Source: Virgifigura sp964551315
GTDB taxonomy: Bacteria > Pseudomonadota > Alphaproteobacteria > Dongiales > Dongiaceae
Assembly: GCA_964551315.1 (NCBI GenBank)
Contig: CAZKCM010000070.1
Span: forward strand, 1-22,155
DNA: 22,155 nt
Direction of reading: 5' to 3'
Part shown: piece after piece, positions 7,597 to 15,268 of the stretch
How positions within the stretch are numbered: the stretch's first letter is position 1
Layout: each line of letters opens with the position of its first letter
Program-made: the position numbers and the translations under genes
The notes under the pieces: model-generated
What the model saw: only the letters and a program-made list of their open reading frames with translations
What the model was told of the DNA's origin: nothing
Database searches by the model: none

Positions 7597-8046
7597 ATGC
7601 GAGTCGGCGATATCTGTACGCGGCAGGTCGTGTCCTGTTCCAAGGACACGAGCGCTCTTGACGCGGCAAAGTTGATGCGCGACGCCCATATCGGCAACTT
7701 GGTTGTCGTCGAGATGCGCGACGGAAAGACTGTTCCGGTTGGCGTAGTCACGGATCGTGACATCGTTGTCCAGCTGGTCGCCAAGGAAGTCGATCCGCGC
7801 GACATCGCCGCCGGTGATTTGATGGCGTCGGAGTTGCTTGTCGCGGAGGAAGACGAAGACATTCACGAGGCGATCGAGCGCATGCGCTTCGGCGGCGTGC
7901 GCCGGCTTCCGGTGGTCGATCGATACGGCGCGTTGTGCGGCGTGATCGCTCTCGACGATCTGCTCGAATATCTCGCGGACGAGCTTGTCGGAATCGCGCG
8001 CGTCTCGTCGCGAGGGCGGTACACGGAGCGACGGCGGCGAGGTTGA
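7597..8046 (+). CDS. CBS-pair (Bateman module) stress protein
   Basis: A 149-residue protein made almost entirely of two CBS motifs: VGDICTRQVVSCSKDTSAL to GVVTDRDIVVQL (about residues 3-65) and ASELLVAEEDEDIHEAIERM to GVIALDDLLEYL (about 75-130). It ends in a short Arg-rich tail. ATG 7597 is chosen because GGGGAAGGA lies just upstream and family members begin with this MxVGDIC start; an in-frame ATG at 7570 has a poorer site. Stand-alone Bateman proteins bind adenylates and act as energy or redox sensors. The gene lies 70 bp after the zinc-ribbon gene and 105 bp before the Usp gene on the same strand, consistent with one FNR-controlled transcript. Confidence 0.87.
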   Translation: MRVGDICTRQVVSCSKDTSALDAAKLMRDAHIGNLVVVEMRDGKTVPVGVVTDRDIVVQLVAKEVDPRDIAAGDLMASELLVAEEDEDIHEAIERMRFGGVRRLPVVDRYGALCGVIALDDLLEYLADELVGIARVSSRGRYTERRRRG

Positions 8047-8151
8047 ACGAAGGGCGAGCATTGCTCGGCCGTCATCGCCGTCGGTCCCGCCATGCCATGT
8101 GGCGACGGAACGGACCGAACCACCCCCGTCGAGTCAGTCGAGGTAAACGCA

Positions 8152-8577
8152 ATGGTCATGACAATCCTGTTGCCGGTTGACGGCTCCGAAAACTCCGATC
8201 GGGCTACGAGACACGTTGTCGACCTGCGCGACAACGGGCTGTCGATCGACGTCATGCTCCTGAACGTGCAGGCCGAGCTGCCCGAACGCAAAGGCGCGCG
8301 CGGCCTATCGCGCGCCGAAGCGGCCTACTACAACAAGGAGGGCGAGAAGACGTCCCAGTCGGCCGCGAACATTCTCGCGCGGGCCGGGATTCCGTTCCGA
8401 CGCTACGTTCGGCTAGGCCCCGTCGCCCAGAACATCATCGGCATGGCGCAAGAGAATAACTGCGACGCGATCGTCATGGGCACCCGCGGGATGGGTGCGG
8501 TTCCGGGCCTGATGCTGGGCTCAATCGCCATGAAGGTCGTTCAATCCGCCGAGATACCGGTTACCCTTGTGAGCTAG
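8152..8577 (+). CDS. Universal stress protein, UspA family
   Basis: A 141-residue single-domain Usp. It starts with the strand MTILLPVDGSENS carrying the nucleotide-binding Asp, has CDAIVMGTRG, and ends with the ATP-binding signature G-2x-G-9x-GS (GTRGMGAVPGLMLGS) and PVTLV. The signature indicates an ATP-binding (UspFG-type) member rather than the non-binding UspA type. ATG 8152 is preferred over an in-frame ATG at 8092 because the family starts three residues before ILLPVDGS and GAGG lies at 8140-8143. Residues about 43-70 (ELPERKGARGLSRAEAAYYNKEG) form the usual variable loop. Its position after the CBS gene suggests a shared low-oxygen or stress response. Confidence 0.92.
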   Translation: MVMTILLPVDGSENSDRATRHVVDLRDNGLSIDVMLLNVQAELPERKGARGLSRAEAAYYNKEGEKTSQSAANILARAGIPFRRYVRLGPVAQNIIGMAQENNCDAIVMGTRGMGAVPGLMLGSIAMKVVQSAEIPVTLVS

Positions 8578-8606
8578 CTCGCCCTTCGACCGCCGTCGGC
8601 CTCCTT

Positions 8607-8635
8607 TTGTCCTTGCACCGAAGCCACGCTATACA
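8607..8635 (+). promoter_or_regulatory. Sigma-70-type promoter candidate for the ydbH operon
   Basis: TTGTCC at 8607-8612 and TATACA at 8630-8635 are separated by exactly 17 bases; each matches 4 of 6 consensus positions. The -10 element ends about 39 bases before the ydbH start. The -35 overlaps TTGTCCTT, which has an inverted copy AAGGACAA at 8640-8647, so the site may also be an operator. Confidence 0.4.
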
Positions 8636-8673
8636 AGGAAAGGACAAGGGCCGAAACGGAACGAGGGCGACAC

Positions 8674-11220
8674 ATGCGCCGTAAGCGCAGGACGGGGCGC
8701 CGGCTGCTCCGGGTTGCCGTCGCGCTGGCCGTCGCCGCGGCGGTTGTCGGCGCCGCACTGGCGGCTCTGCCCCGGATCGTCGAAGGCCTTCTGATCGGCC
8801 GACTCGACGCCGTCGGAATCCCCGATCCCGATCTCCGCGTCGCGGCGCTCCGCTGGACCCGCGCAACCATCACCGATCTCCGTCTCGGGACCGGAAGCAC
8901 GCTCACGGCAGACAGGGTCGTCTTGTCCTATTCACCGCTCGACCTCCTGCGCGGGCGGATCGAGGCAGTCCATGTGCAGGGCGTCCGGCTCGCGCTTCAC
9001 CTCGGCGGCGACGGTCCCCTCCTTGGCGATCTCGAAGGACCGCTTGCCGCCCTCGGCGACCGGACGGGCGGCGACGGCGGTGACCTCGCCGCCCTGCCCG
9101 AACTTCACGTCGCGGACGGCACCCTCGCCCTGGAAACGCCGGTGGGCCGGATCGCCATTCCCTTTGCCGGCCGGATCACGTCAGGACCGACCGGCGCTCT
9201 CGACGGCGGATTCACCCTCCTTGCCGAAAATCTGGAGGACCCGGGGCTCGCCGCCCGGCGGATCGACGGAGCCCTCGACTTCGCATGGCCGCCCGGCGGC
9301 CTCCCGCGCCTGTCCGCACATCTGCGCATCGCCGATTTCGCCGCGGCGGGTGCGGCGCTGAGGACGGCTTCGCTCGATATCGCGCTGGATGGCGAGGATG
9401 GGACCGCCGAGCTGCGGCTGGAGGAATCGGGCGATACAGCCGCGCTTTACGCCCGGGCCAGCCTGCAGGCCCTGTCCGGAGCACCCGAAGGGACCGCCGA
9501 GATCGACGCCCACGCGACGGCCGGATCCGCCCTGTGGCGCGTTCTCGACATGCCGCCTCCGACCCGGGACCGCGTCGAGCTGGCTTCGACCCTCGCCGGC
9601 AAGCTGTCGCTGGCACAAGGATTCTTCGTGCTCGATCAGGCCCGGGCGACGCTGACCGGCCTCGCCCCGGCCGGCATCGCGCTCGACACGGTCACGATCG
9701 ACGGCAACATCGCCGGCACGCCCGACGATTTCACCGGAACGGCCGTCCTCGCAGTTGATGCGCCTGAGCTTTTGTTGGGGGCGGTGCGGGCCCGTGACGT
9801 GGCACTCAAGGCGGACGCGGCATTCGCCGTCGCCAAGAACAGGCTGACGGCGCAGCTTCGCGGCGGCGAGGTCGTCGCGCGCCGGCTCGCGCGGCCGGAC
9901 CTCCTCGCGGTGGAGGGCCCAATCCGGCTGCCCGTCGCCGCGCGCGATGCCCCGTCCCTCGCCATTGATTTCACGGAGTCGGATGGGCCGCGAGTCGCCT
10001 ACGATCTGCTTCTCGGGCCGACGACTCTAAATGCGCGGCTTCGGCCGGCCGCACCGGACCCGATACCGGTTGAGCTCCGTTTGTCGGCTCTCTCCCTCGC
10101 CGGCGTCTGGCCCCCTGCCGAACCGCTCGCCGTCCGTCTCGCCGCCGATCTCGCACAACGCGGCGCTCCGGCCCTCTTCGCGCCAATCGGCCTGAATGCC
10201 GATTTGCGCTTGGCGAACGGCCGGCTTACCTTCACGGTCGATGCGTCGGCCGCGGACCGCCACGCCACCCTCAAGGCCAAGGGCCATCACGACCTTCGCT
10301 CAAGCGCCGGTGCGGCCGATATCGATCTCGGGCCCATCGCCTTCGCGCCCGACGGGTCGCAACCGAAGGATCTGGCGCCCGTACTCGCGGGGTGGATCGA
10401 GCAGGCGACCGGCACGCTCGCTCTCGCGGGCACGGTATCCTGGACCGGAATCGAGACCGACGCGAATCTCCAACTGCTTCTGCGCGACCTCTCCTTCATG
10501 ACGCCCCAGGCGGCAATCTCGCGCCTGAATGCGGTCGTCGTCTTCGATGACCTGCTGCCCCTGTCCACCCCGCCCGGGCAGACGCTGGCAGTTGCCGCCG
10601 TGGACGCGGGCGTGCCGCTGACCGACGGGCTCGCGGCCTTCCGCGTCGATCCTGGCGGGACGGTGGTGATCGAATCGGGCAGGTTGAACCTCGCCGGCGG
10701 GACCGTGTCGATCGAGCCGGCCGTCATCGACCTCGCCGCCACCGGCCAAGCGCTGCGCCTCCGCGTCTCCGACGTTGCCCTCGGCGAGCTCGCAGCCCTG
10801 GCCGCGATCGAAGGCCTCTCGGCGACGGGCCGGCTCGACGGCACCATCCCTCTCCGCTTCGGCGAAGGCTTCGTTATTGAGAACGGCGTCCTGGCGGCAG
10901 ATGGCCCCGGTCGCCTGCGCTACGATCCCGCGGAGCCGCCGGCCGCGTTGCAAGCCCAAGGGGAAACCGTTAGCCTGCTGCTTTCGGCGCTGACCGATTT
11001 CCGGTACGAAGAGCTCCGGCTGACCGTCGATCGCGACGCGGGTGGCGAAACGATCGTCGCCATTCATGTCGAGGGGAATAATCCGGCTTTTTACGACGGT
11101 TATCCGGTTGAGCTCAATTTCAACATCAGCGGAAAACTGGATCAGGCCCTGCATCGTGGCCTGGCCGGCTACCGCGTTCCGAACGTCATACGCGAGCGCT
11201 TGTCCGAGTTCCCGGACTGA
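8674..11220 (+). CDS. ydbH: YdbH-family AsmA-like intermembrane lipid-transport protein
   Basis: An 848-residue protein with one N-terminal membrane anchor (about residues 11-33, after a basic MRRKRRTGRR start) and a long periplasmic beta-rich body (LRVAALRWTRATITDLRLG, repeated beta strands of AsmA-like type). The C-terminal part (about 600-848) fits the YdbH domain: VFDDLLPLSTPPGQ, IESGRLNLAGGTVSIEPA, GTIPLRFGEGFVIENGVL, and VEGNNPAFYDGYPVELNFNISG. In E. coli, YdbH works redundantly with TamB and YhdP in moving phospholipids between inner and outer membranes, in a complex with the lipoprotein YnbE. The two next genes are YnbE- and YdbL-like, the same order as in E. coli, which strongly supports the call. 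The start ATG 8674 has GAGGG shortly upstream. Confidence 0.9.
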   Translation: MRRKRRTGRRLLRVAVALAVAAAVVGAALAALPRIVEGLLIGRLDAVGIPDPDLRVAALRWTRATITDLRLGTGSTLTADRVVLSYSPLDLLRGRIEAVHVQGVRLALHLGGDGPLLGDLEGPLAALGDRTGGDGGDLAALPELHVADGTLALETPVGRIAIPFAGRITSGPTGALDGGFTLLAENLEDPGLAARRIDGALDFAWPPGGLPRLSAHLRIADFAAAGAALRTASLDIALDGEDGTAELRLEESGDTAALYARASLQALSGAPEGTAEIDAHATAGSALWRVLDMPPPTRDRVELASTLAGKLSLAQGFFVLDQARATLTGLAPAGIALDTVTIDGNIAGTPDDFTGTAVLAVDAPELLLGAVRARDVALKADAAFAVAKNRLTAQLRGGEVVARRLARPDLLAVEGPIRLPVAARDAPSLAIDFTESDGPRVAYDLLLGPTTLNARLRPAAPDPIPVELRLSALSLAGVWPPAEPLAVRLAADLAQRGAPALFAPIGLNADLRLANGRLTFTVDASAADRHATLKAKGHHDLRSSAGAADIDLGPIAFAPDGSQPKDLAPVLAGWIEQATGTLALAGTVSWTGIETDANLQLLLRDLSFMTPQAAISRLNAVVVFDDLLPLSTPPGQTLAVAAVDAGVPLTDGLAAFRVDPGGTVVIESGRLNLAGGTVSIEPAVIDLAATGQALRLRVSDVALGELAALAAIEGLSATGRLDGTIPLRFGEGFVIENGVLAADGPGRLRYDPAEPPAALQAQGETVSLLLSALTDFRYEELRLTVDRDAGGETIVAIHVEGNNPAFYDGYPVELNFNISGKLDQALHRGLAGYRVPNVIRERLSEFPD

Positions 11221-11257
11221 TGAACCGGAGCCGGACTCTGGATCGGGAGGGGGACGA

Positions 11258-11467
11258 TTGCCATTTTCGTTGATGCGAGCCGGGATATGCGGCGCGGCGG
11301 CGGTTTGGGTTCTGGCAACCCTCGCGGCCTGTCAGCCGACGGTGCGCGTCGAGGCGCCGAAGGACCCGATCGTGATCAATCTCAACGTCAAGATCGAGCA
11401 GGAGGTCCGTGTGAAGGTCGAACGCGACGTCGAGGCCCTGATCGAATCGGAATCCGACCTGTTCTAG
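11258..11467 (+). CDS. ynbE: YnbE-like outer-membrane lipoprotein
   Basis: A short lipoprotein. A hydrophobic signal segment ends in the lipobox LAAC, followed by QPTVRVEAPKDPIVINLNV and KIEQEVRVKVERDVEALIE, and it finishes in SDLF, the same ending I recall for E. coli YnbE. In E. coli it extends the YdbH bridge at the outer membrane. Two starts are possible: TTG 11258 (69 residues, Cys25), about five bases after GGGAGGGGG at 11245-11253, or ATG 11273 (64 residues, Cys20), which is about 20 bases from that site. I chose TTG on ribosome-binding-site spacing. The gene starts 38 bp after the ydbH stop and stops 17 bp before ydbL. Confidence 0.87.
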   Translation: MPFSLMRAGICGAAAVWVLATLAACQPTVRVEAPKDPIVINLNVKIEQEVRVKVERDVEALIESESDLF

Positions 11468-11484
11468 GATCCTGGGTGAAGTCG

Positions 11485-11847
11485 ATGTCGTATCGCAAAG
11501 GACTCGTTCTCAACCGGCTCTTTCTCCTCACGGTCTGCGTGCTGGCCCTGCTCGCGCTCGGCACCGGCGGAGCCGCGGCCGGCCCGCTCGAGGATGCGAA
11601 GGCCGCTGGCCTGGTCGGCGAGCGGCCGGATGGCTATCTTGGTGTCGTGCCGAAGGAAGCGCCGCTGGAGGTCGTCCGGATGGTCGAAGAGATCAACGCC
11701 AGGCGCCGCGCCGCCTACGCTGAGATCGCGGTCCAGAACAACACCTCGACCGACGCCGTCGCCGTGCTCACCGCCGAGAAGCTGTACCAGAGGGCCAAGC
11801 CCGGCGAGTATCTGATGAACAAGAACGGACAGTGGATACGGAAGTAG
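11485..11847 (+). CDS. ydbL: YdbL-like periplasmic DUF1318 protein
   Basis: A 120-residue secreted protein. It has an N-terminal signal peptide (basic start, hydrophobic LFLLTVCVLALLALG, probable cleavage after GGAAA near residue 32). The mature part contains the DUF1318 pattern: PLEDAKAAGLVGERPDGYLG, EINARRRAAYAEIA, and C-terminal KPGEYLMNKNGQWIRK. In E. coli, YdbL modulates the YdbH-YnbE interaction. As the third gene of the conserved trio it is likely cotranscribed with ydbH and ynbE. ATG 11485 is used; the ribosome binding site is weak (GGTGAAG), and translational coupling with the preceding gene is likely. Confidence 0.88.
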   Translation: MSYRKGLVLNRLFLLTVCVLALLALGTGGAAAGPLEDAKAAGLVGERPDGYLGVVPKEAPLEVVRMVEEINARRRAAYAEIAVQNNTSTDAVAVLTAEKLYQRAKPGEYLMNKNGQWIRK

Positions 11848-11940
11848 CGCATCATCCTCTTGTCCTGCTTTCTGTCCCACACTGGGAGAGGAAGCGCTTC
11901 GAGCGTCCGCGAGAACCGAGCCTGCGGAGTTGACCAAACG

Positions 11941-12858
11941 ATGACCCTCCCTGCTTCCGTCGATGAGACGCTCGACCTGCTGGCGGCCGGGAACTATGTC
12001 GCCGACCGCAGTCTGGCGACCACTGTCTTCCTGGCGCTGAAGCTCCGCCGCCCCCTGTTCCTGGAGGGGGAGGCCGGCGTCGGCAAGACGGAGATCGCCA
12101 AGGTCCTCGCCGCGACCCTCGGCCGGCGCCTCATCCGGTTGCAATGCTATGAGGGGCTCGACATCGCCTCCGCCGTCTACGAGTGGAACTATTCGCGGCA
12201 GATGATCGAGATCCGCATCGCCGAGGCGGCGGGCGACACCAGCCGCGACGGCCTGGAACAGGATATCTTCTCCGAACGGTTCCTCATCAGGCGACCGCTC
12301 CTGCAGGCGCTCGAATCCGACGAGACCGGCCGCGCGCCCGTGCTCCTGATCGACGAGCTGGACCGCACGGACGAGCCGTTCGAGGCCTATCTTCTGGAAG
12401 TGCTGTCCGACTTCCAGATCACGATCCCGGAGATCGGCACCATCCGCGCGGAGGAGCCGCCGATCGTCGTCATCACCTCCAACCGCACGCGCGAGATCCA
12501 CGACGCGCTGAAGCGGCGCTGCTTCTACTACTGGGTGGACTATCCCGACGCAGCGCGGGAGCTCGAGATCCTGCGGATCAAGGCACCCGGCGCCGGCGAG
12601 GCGCTCGCCCGCCAAGTCGTCGCCTTCGTCCAGAAGCTGCGCCAGAAGGATCTCTTCAAGCTGCCCGGCATCGCCGAAACCATCGACTGGGCCGATGCTC
12701 TGGTCCAGCTCGACAAGGTCGCGCTCGACCCGCAGACGATCGACGACACGCTGGGCGTGCTGCTCAAGTACCAGGACGACATCGCCAAGATCCGAGGCGC
12801 CGAAGCGGCCCGCCTCCTTGACCAGGTCAAGGCCGAGCTGGCGCAGGTCAAACGGTAG
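11941..12858 (+). CDS. coxD: CoxD-like MoxR AAA+ ATPase
   Basis: A 305-residue MoxR-type AAA+ ATPase: Walker A GEAGVGKT at 43-50, Walker B VLLIDE at 134-139, sensor-1 region VVITSNRTREIHDALKRRC with the family Arg residues, and a helical lid at the C terminus (residues ~200-305). The HWN-type segment CYEGLDIASAVYEWNYSRQM is typical of the CoxD subgroup. In Afipia (Oligotropha) carboxidovorans CoxD is a membrane-associated chaperone needed to build the Mo-Cu site of CO dehydrogenase, working with CoxE and CoxF. ATG 11941 has GCGGAG about 11 bases upstream; the 93-bp leader after ydbL shows no clear promoter. The coxE gene follows after a hairpin repeat. Confidence 0.9.
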   Translation: MTLPASVDETLDLLAAGNYVADRSLATTVFLALKLRRPLFLEGEAGVGKTEIAKVLAATLGRRLIRLQCYEGLDIASAVYEWNYSRQMIEIRIAEAAGDTSRDGLEQDIFSERFLIRRPLLQALESDETGRAPVLLIDELDRTDEPFEAYLLEVLSDFQITIPEIGTIRAEEPPIVVITSNRTREIHDALKRRCFYYWVDYPDAARELEILRIKAPGAGEALARQVVAFVQKLRQKDLFKLPGIAETIDWADALVQLDKVALDPQTIDDTLGVLLKYQDDIAKIRGAEAARLLDQVKAELAQVKR

Positions 12859-12872
12859 AGGGACGATGCTCA

Positions 12873-12932
12873 CCGCAGAGGCACAGATGCACAGAGGCGG
12901 CCCCCAAACTCTGTGCCTCTGTGTCTCCGCGG
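12873..12932. repeat. 24-bp-arm imperfect hairpin repeat between coxD and coxE
   Basis: The left arm at 12873-12896 starts CCGCAGAGGCACAGATG, and the right arm at 12909-12932 starts CTCTGTGCCTCTGTGTC. They pair at 21 of 24 positions around a 12-base loop. The composition (repeated CAGAG/CTCTG) is that of a dispersed palindromic element type I recall from many unrelated bacterial genomes. It sits 14 bp after the coxD stop and 26 bp before the coxE start, so it is transcribed with the operon and could form a processing or attenuating stem. Confidence 0.75.
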
Positions 12933-12958
12933 ATTGCCCTAACTGACGGAGCGTGGAC

Positions 12959-14206
12959 GTGCAGCAGGACGCACAATCCCGGCTCGTCGAGAATCTGATG
13001 TTCTTCGGCCGCACCCTGCGGGCGGCGGGGCTGCCCGTCGGCCCCGGACGGATCCTGGAGGCGATCCGCGCCGTCGAAGCGGTCGGGATCGGCAGCCGCG
13101 AGGATTTCTACTGGGCGCTCCACGCCACCCTCGTCGATCGCCGCGAGCAGCGGGAGCTGTTCGACCAGGCCTTCCACCTCTTCTGGCGCAATCCGCAGCT
13201 TCTGGAGCGGATGATCGCCGCCCTCCTGCCCTCCCTGCGCACCGAGGGCGAGGAGGCCCGCGGCAAGGAGCTGAGCCGCCGGCTGGCCGAAGCGCTGCGG
13301 TCGGAACGCGCCGGCGCCGGCATGGAGCGCGACGCCGAGGAGGAGATCGAGATCGACGCGGTCATGACCTGGTCCGACCGCGAGATCCTTCGGAAGATGG
13401 ACTTCGAGAAGATGTCCGGCGCGGAGGTCGCCGCCGCGCGCCGCGCCATCGCCGAGATGCGGCTGCCGATCATGGAGGTGCCGACGCGCCGCTTCCGGCC
13501 GGATCCCGGTGGCCGTCGGATCGACATGCGCGCCACCCTGCGGACGGCGCTGCGCAGCGGCGGCGGCATCCCGCTGCGCCGGCGCGAGCCACGCCGGCGT
13601 CACCCCCCGCTCGTCATCCTTTGCGATATTTCCGGGTCCATGAGCCGCTATTCCCGGCTCGTGCTGCATTTCATGCACGCCGTCACCAACGACCGGGACC
13701 GGGTCTCCACCTTCCTGTTCGGCACGCGCCTCACCAACATCACGCGCCTCCTGCGCCACCGCGACGTCGACGTCGCGCTCGAGAAAGTCGCCGCCACCGT
13801 CGAGGACTGGTCGGGCGGCACGCGCATCGGCAAGTGCCTCGCCGAGTTCAACCGCGTCTGGTCGCGGCGGGTGCTCGGCCAGGGCGCGCTCGTCCTGTTC
13901 ATCACCGACGGCCTCGACCGCGACGCGGCGGAAGGGCTGAGCCGGGAAATGGAGCGGCTGCACAAGTCCTGCCGCCGGCTGATCTGGCTCAACCCGCTCT
14001 TGCGCTACGCCGGATACGAACCGAAATCCCAAGGGGCACGCGCCATTCTGCCGCATGTCGACGAGCTCCGCCCGGTCCACAACCTGGAAAGCCTCGCCGA
14101 CCTGACGCGCGTGCTGAGCCGACCCGGCATCCGCCGGCCCGAGGGAAAGACCGCTTTGGGAATGACGGCCTGGATGGAGAGCCTCGAAAGGGAAACACCG
14201 CAATGA
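12959..14206 (+). CDS. coxE: CoxE-like von Willebrand factor A domain protein
   Basis: A 415-residue protein. The N-terminal half is helical and charged (RNPQLLERMIAALLPSL, EEEIEIDAVMTWSDREILRKMDF). The C-terminal half is a VWA domain with the metal-binding MIDAS motif DISGS at residues 223-227, then WSGGTRIGKCLAEF and LFITDGLDRD. This is the CoxE architecture; in carboxidotrophs CoxE partners the AAA+ CoxD in assembling the CO-dehydrogenase active site. The start is taken as GTG 12959, seven bases after GGAG (12948-12951); another GTG at 12953 is too close to that site. Its stop overlaps the start of the next gene by four bases (ATGA), showing translational coupling. Confidence 0.9.
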   Translation: MQQDAQSRLVENLMFFGRTLRAAGLPVGPGRILEAIRAVEAVGIGSREDFYWALHATLVDRREQRELFDQAFHLFWRNPQLLERMIAALLPSLRTEGEEARGKELSRRLAEALRSERAGAGMERDAEEEIEIDAVMTWSDREILRKMDFEKMSGAEVAAARRAIAEMRLPIMEVPTRRFRPDPGGRRIDMRATLRTALRSGGGIPLRRREPRRRHPPLVILCDISGSMSRYSRLVLHFMHAVTNDRDRVSTFLFGTRLTNITRLLRHRDVDVALEKVAATVEDWSGGTRIGKCLAEFNRVWSRRVLGQGALVLFITDGLDRDAAEGLSREMERLHKSCRRLIWLNPLLRYAGYEPKSQGARAILPHVDELRPVHNLESLADLTRVLSRPGIRRPEGKTALGMTAWMESLERETPQ

Positions 14207-14529
14207 CGAACAATGTCGCCGAGAACGTGCTGGAGCAGGCGGCCGAATGGCGTGCCGCGGGAAAGGGCGTGGCGATCGCCACCGTCGTCTCGACCTGGGG
14301 CTCCTCCCCTCGTCCCGTCGGCAGCCAGCTGGCCGTCGATGACGGCGGCGCCATGGTCGGCTCCGTGTCCGGCGGCTGCATCGAGGGCGCGGTGGTGCTG
14401 GAGGCGATCGAGGCCATCAAGGACGGAAAGCCGCGCCTGCTCGATTTCGGCGTGTCCGACGAGCAAGCCTGGGAGGTCGGCCTGGCCTGCGGCGGCAAGG
14501 TGCAGGTCTATGTCGAGGTGGTCGAATGA
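14203..14529 (+). CDS. XdhC/CoxI-type protein, stand-alone N-terminal domain
   Basis: A 108-residue protein consisting only of the XdhC/CoxI N-terminal domain: ATVVSTWGSSPRPVGSQLAV followed by VGSVSGGCIEGAV and GLACGGKVQVYVE. XdhC-type proteins bind the molybdenum cofactor, help its terminal sulfuration and hand it to the apo-enzyme. Full-length XdhC has a second, Rossmann-like domain; here that domain is in the next gene, so the function is split in two. The conserved Cys in SGGC and in GLACGG are present. The start overlaps the coxE stop (ATGA), and the next start lies 13 bp after the stop. Confidence 0.9.
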   Translation: MTNNVAENVLEQAAEWRAAGKGVAIATVVSTWGSSPRPVGSQLAVDDGGAMVGSVSGGCIEGAVVLEAIEAIKDGKPRLLDFGVSDEQAWEVGLACGGKVQVYVEVVE

Positions 14530-14542
14530 GGGGAATCTCGGA

Positions 14543-15268
14543 ATGAAGCGGGCCATCCTCGACCGGCTCGTCGCCGACCGCGCGGCCAAGCGCCCGGTCG
14601 TCCTTGCGACGGATATCGAGTCCGGTCTTCAATCGCTGATCTACGAGCAGGACTCTCACGGCGACCTGACCCTCGATCCGGAGGTGCTGACGGCCGCGCG
14701 GCGGGCGCTGCGTGACGACCGCTCCGGCATCATCGAGGCGGGCGGCCGGCGGGTCTTCCTCCAGGTCCACAATCCGCCCCTACGGCTGATTCTCGTCGGC
14801 GCCGTCCACATCGCCCAAGTGCTGGCACCGATGGCGGCCCTCGCCGGCTACGCCGTGACGATCGTCGATCCGCGCCGATCCTTCGCCACCGACGCGCGCT
14901 TCCCGGACATGACTCTGCTCACCGACTGGCCCGACGAGGCGATGGAACGGATGGAGCTCGACGGCCGCACGGCGGTGGTCGCGCTCACCCACGACCCGAA
15001 GCTGGACGATCCGGCGCTGCAGGTGGCGCTGCGCTCCCCCGCCTTCTACATCGGGGCGCTGGGCAGCCGAAAGACGCACGCCGCCCGGTTGGAGCGGCTG
15101 CGGGCGGCCGGCCTCGGCGAGGCCGACCTCGCGCGCATTCACGGCGGCCCGGTCGGGCTGCCGCTGGGCGGCCGGTCCCCGGCCGAGATCGCCCTCTCGA
15201 TCCTCGCCCAGATCACCGCCGTGCTGCACGGAGCGCCCGGACCCAAGGCCCAGGAGCGCGCCGCGTGA
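14543..15268 (+). CDS. XdhC-family protein with Rossmann C-terminal domain (CoxF-like)
   Basis: A 241-residue protein. Its C-terminal two thirds is the XdhC Rossmann domain: LRLILVGAVHIAQVLAPMA, VTIVDPRRSFATDARFP, ALTHDPKLDDPAL, YIGALGSRKTHAARLERL, and a GLPLGGRSPAEIALSILAQI end. The first ~75 residues are a reduced N-terminal segment without the GSSP and SGGC motifs. It is expected to act with the preceding small protein in cofactor delivery to the hydroxylase; CoxF of carboxidotrophs is related. ATG 14543 follows GAGGGGAA. Its stop overlaps the next start (GTGA at 15265-15268). Confidence 0.9.
   Translation: MKRAILDRLVADRAAKRPVVLATDIESGLQSLIYEQDSHGDLTLDPEVLTAARRALRDDRSGIIEAGGRRVFLQVHNPPLRLILVGAVHIAQVLAPMAALAGYAVTIVDPRRSFATDARFPDMTLLTDWPDEAMERMELDGRTAVVALTHDPKLDDPALQVALRSPAFYIGALGSRKTHAARLERLRAAGLGEADLARIHGGPVGLPLGGRSPAEIALSILAQITAVLHGAPGPKAQERAA

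Noticed and set aside
11464..13014. 516-codon minus-strand open frame opposite ydbL and coxD
   Set aside because: Spans three plus-strand units and the hairpin repeat; composition is that of an antisense frame, while coxD on the other strand has intact Walker motifs.
12848..14203. 451-codon minus-strand open frame opposite coxE
   Set aside because: Mirror of coxE, rich in Gln/Asp/Arg runs without domain motifs.
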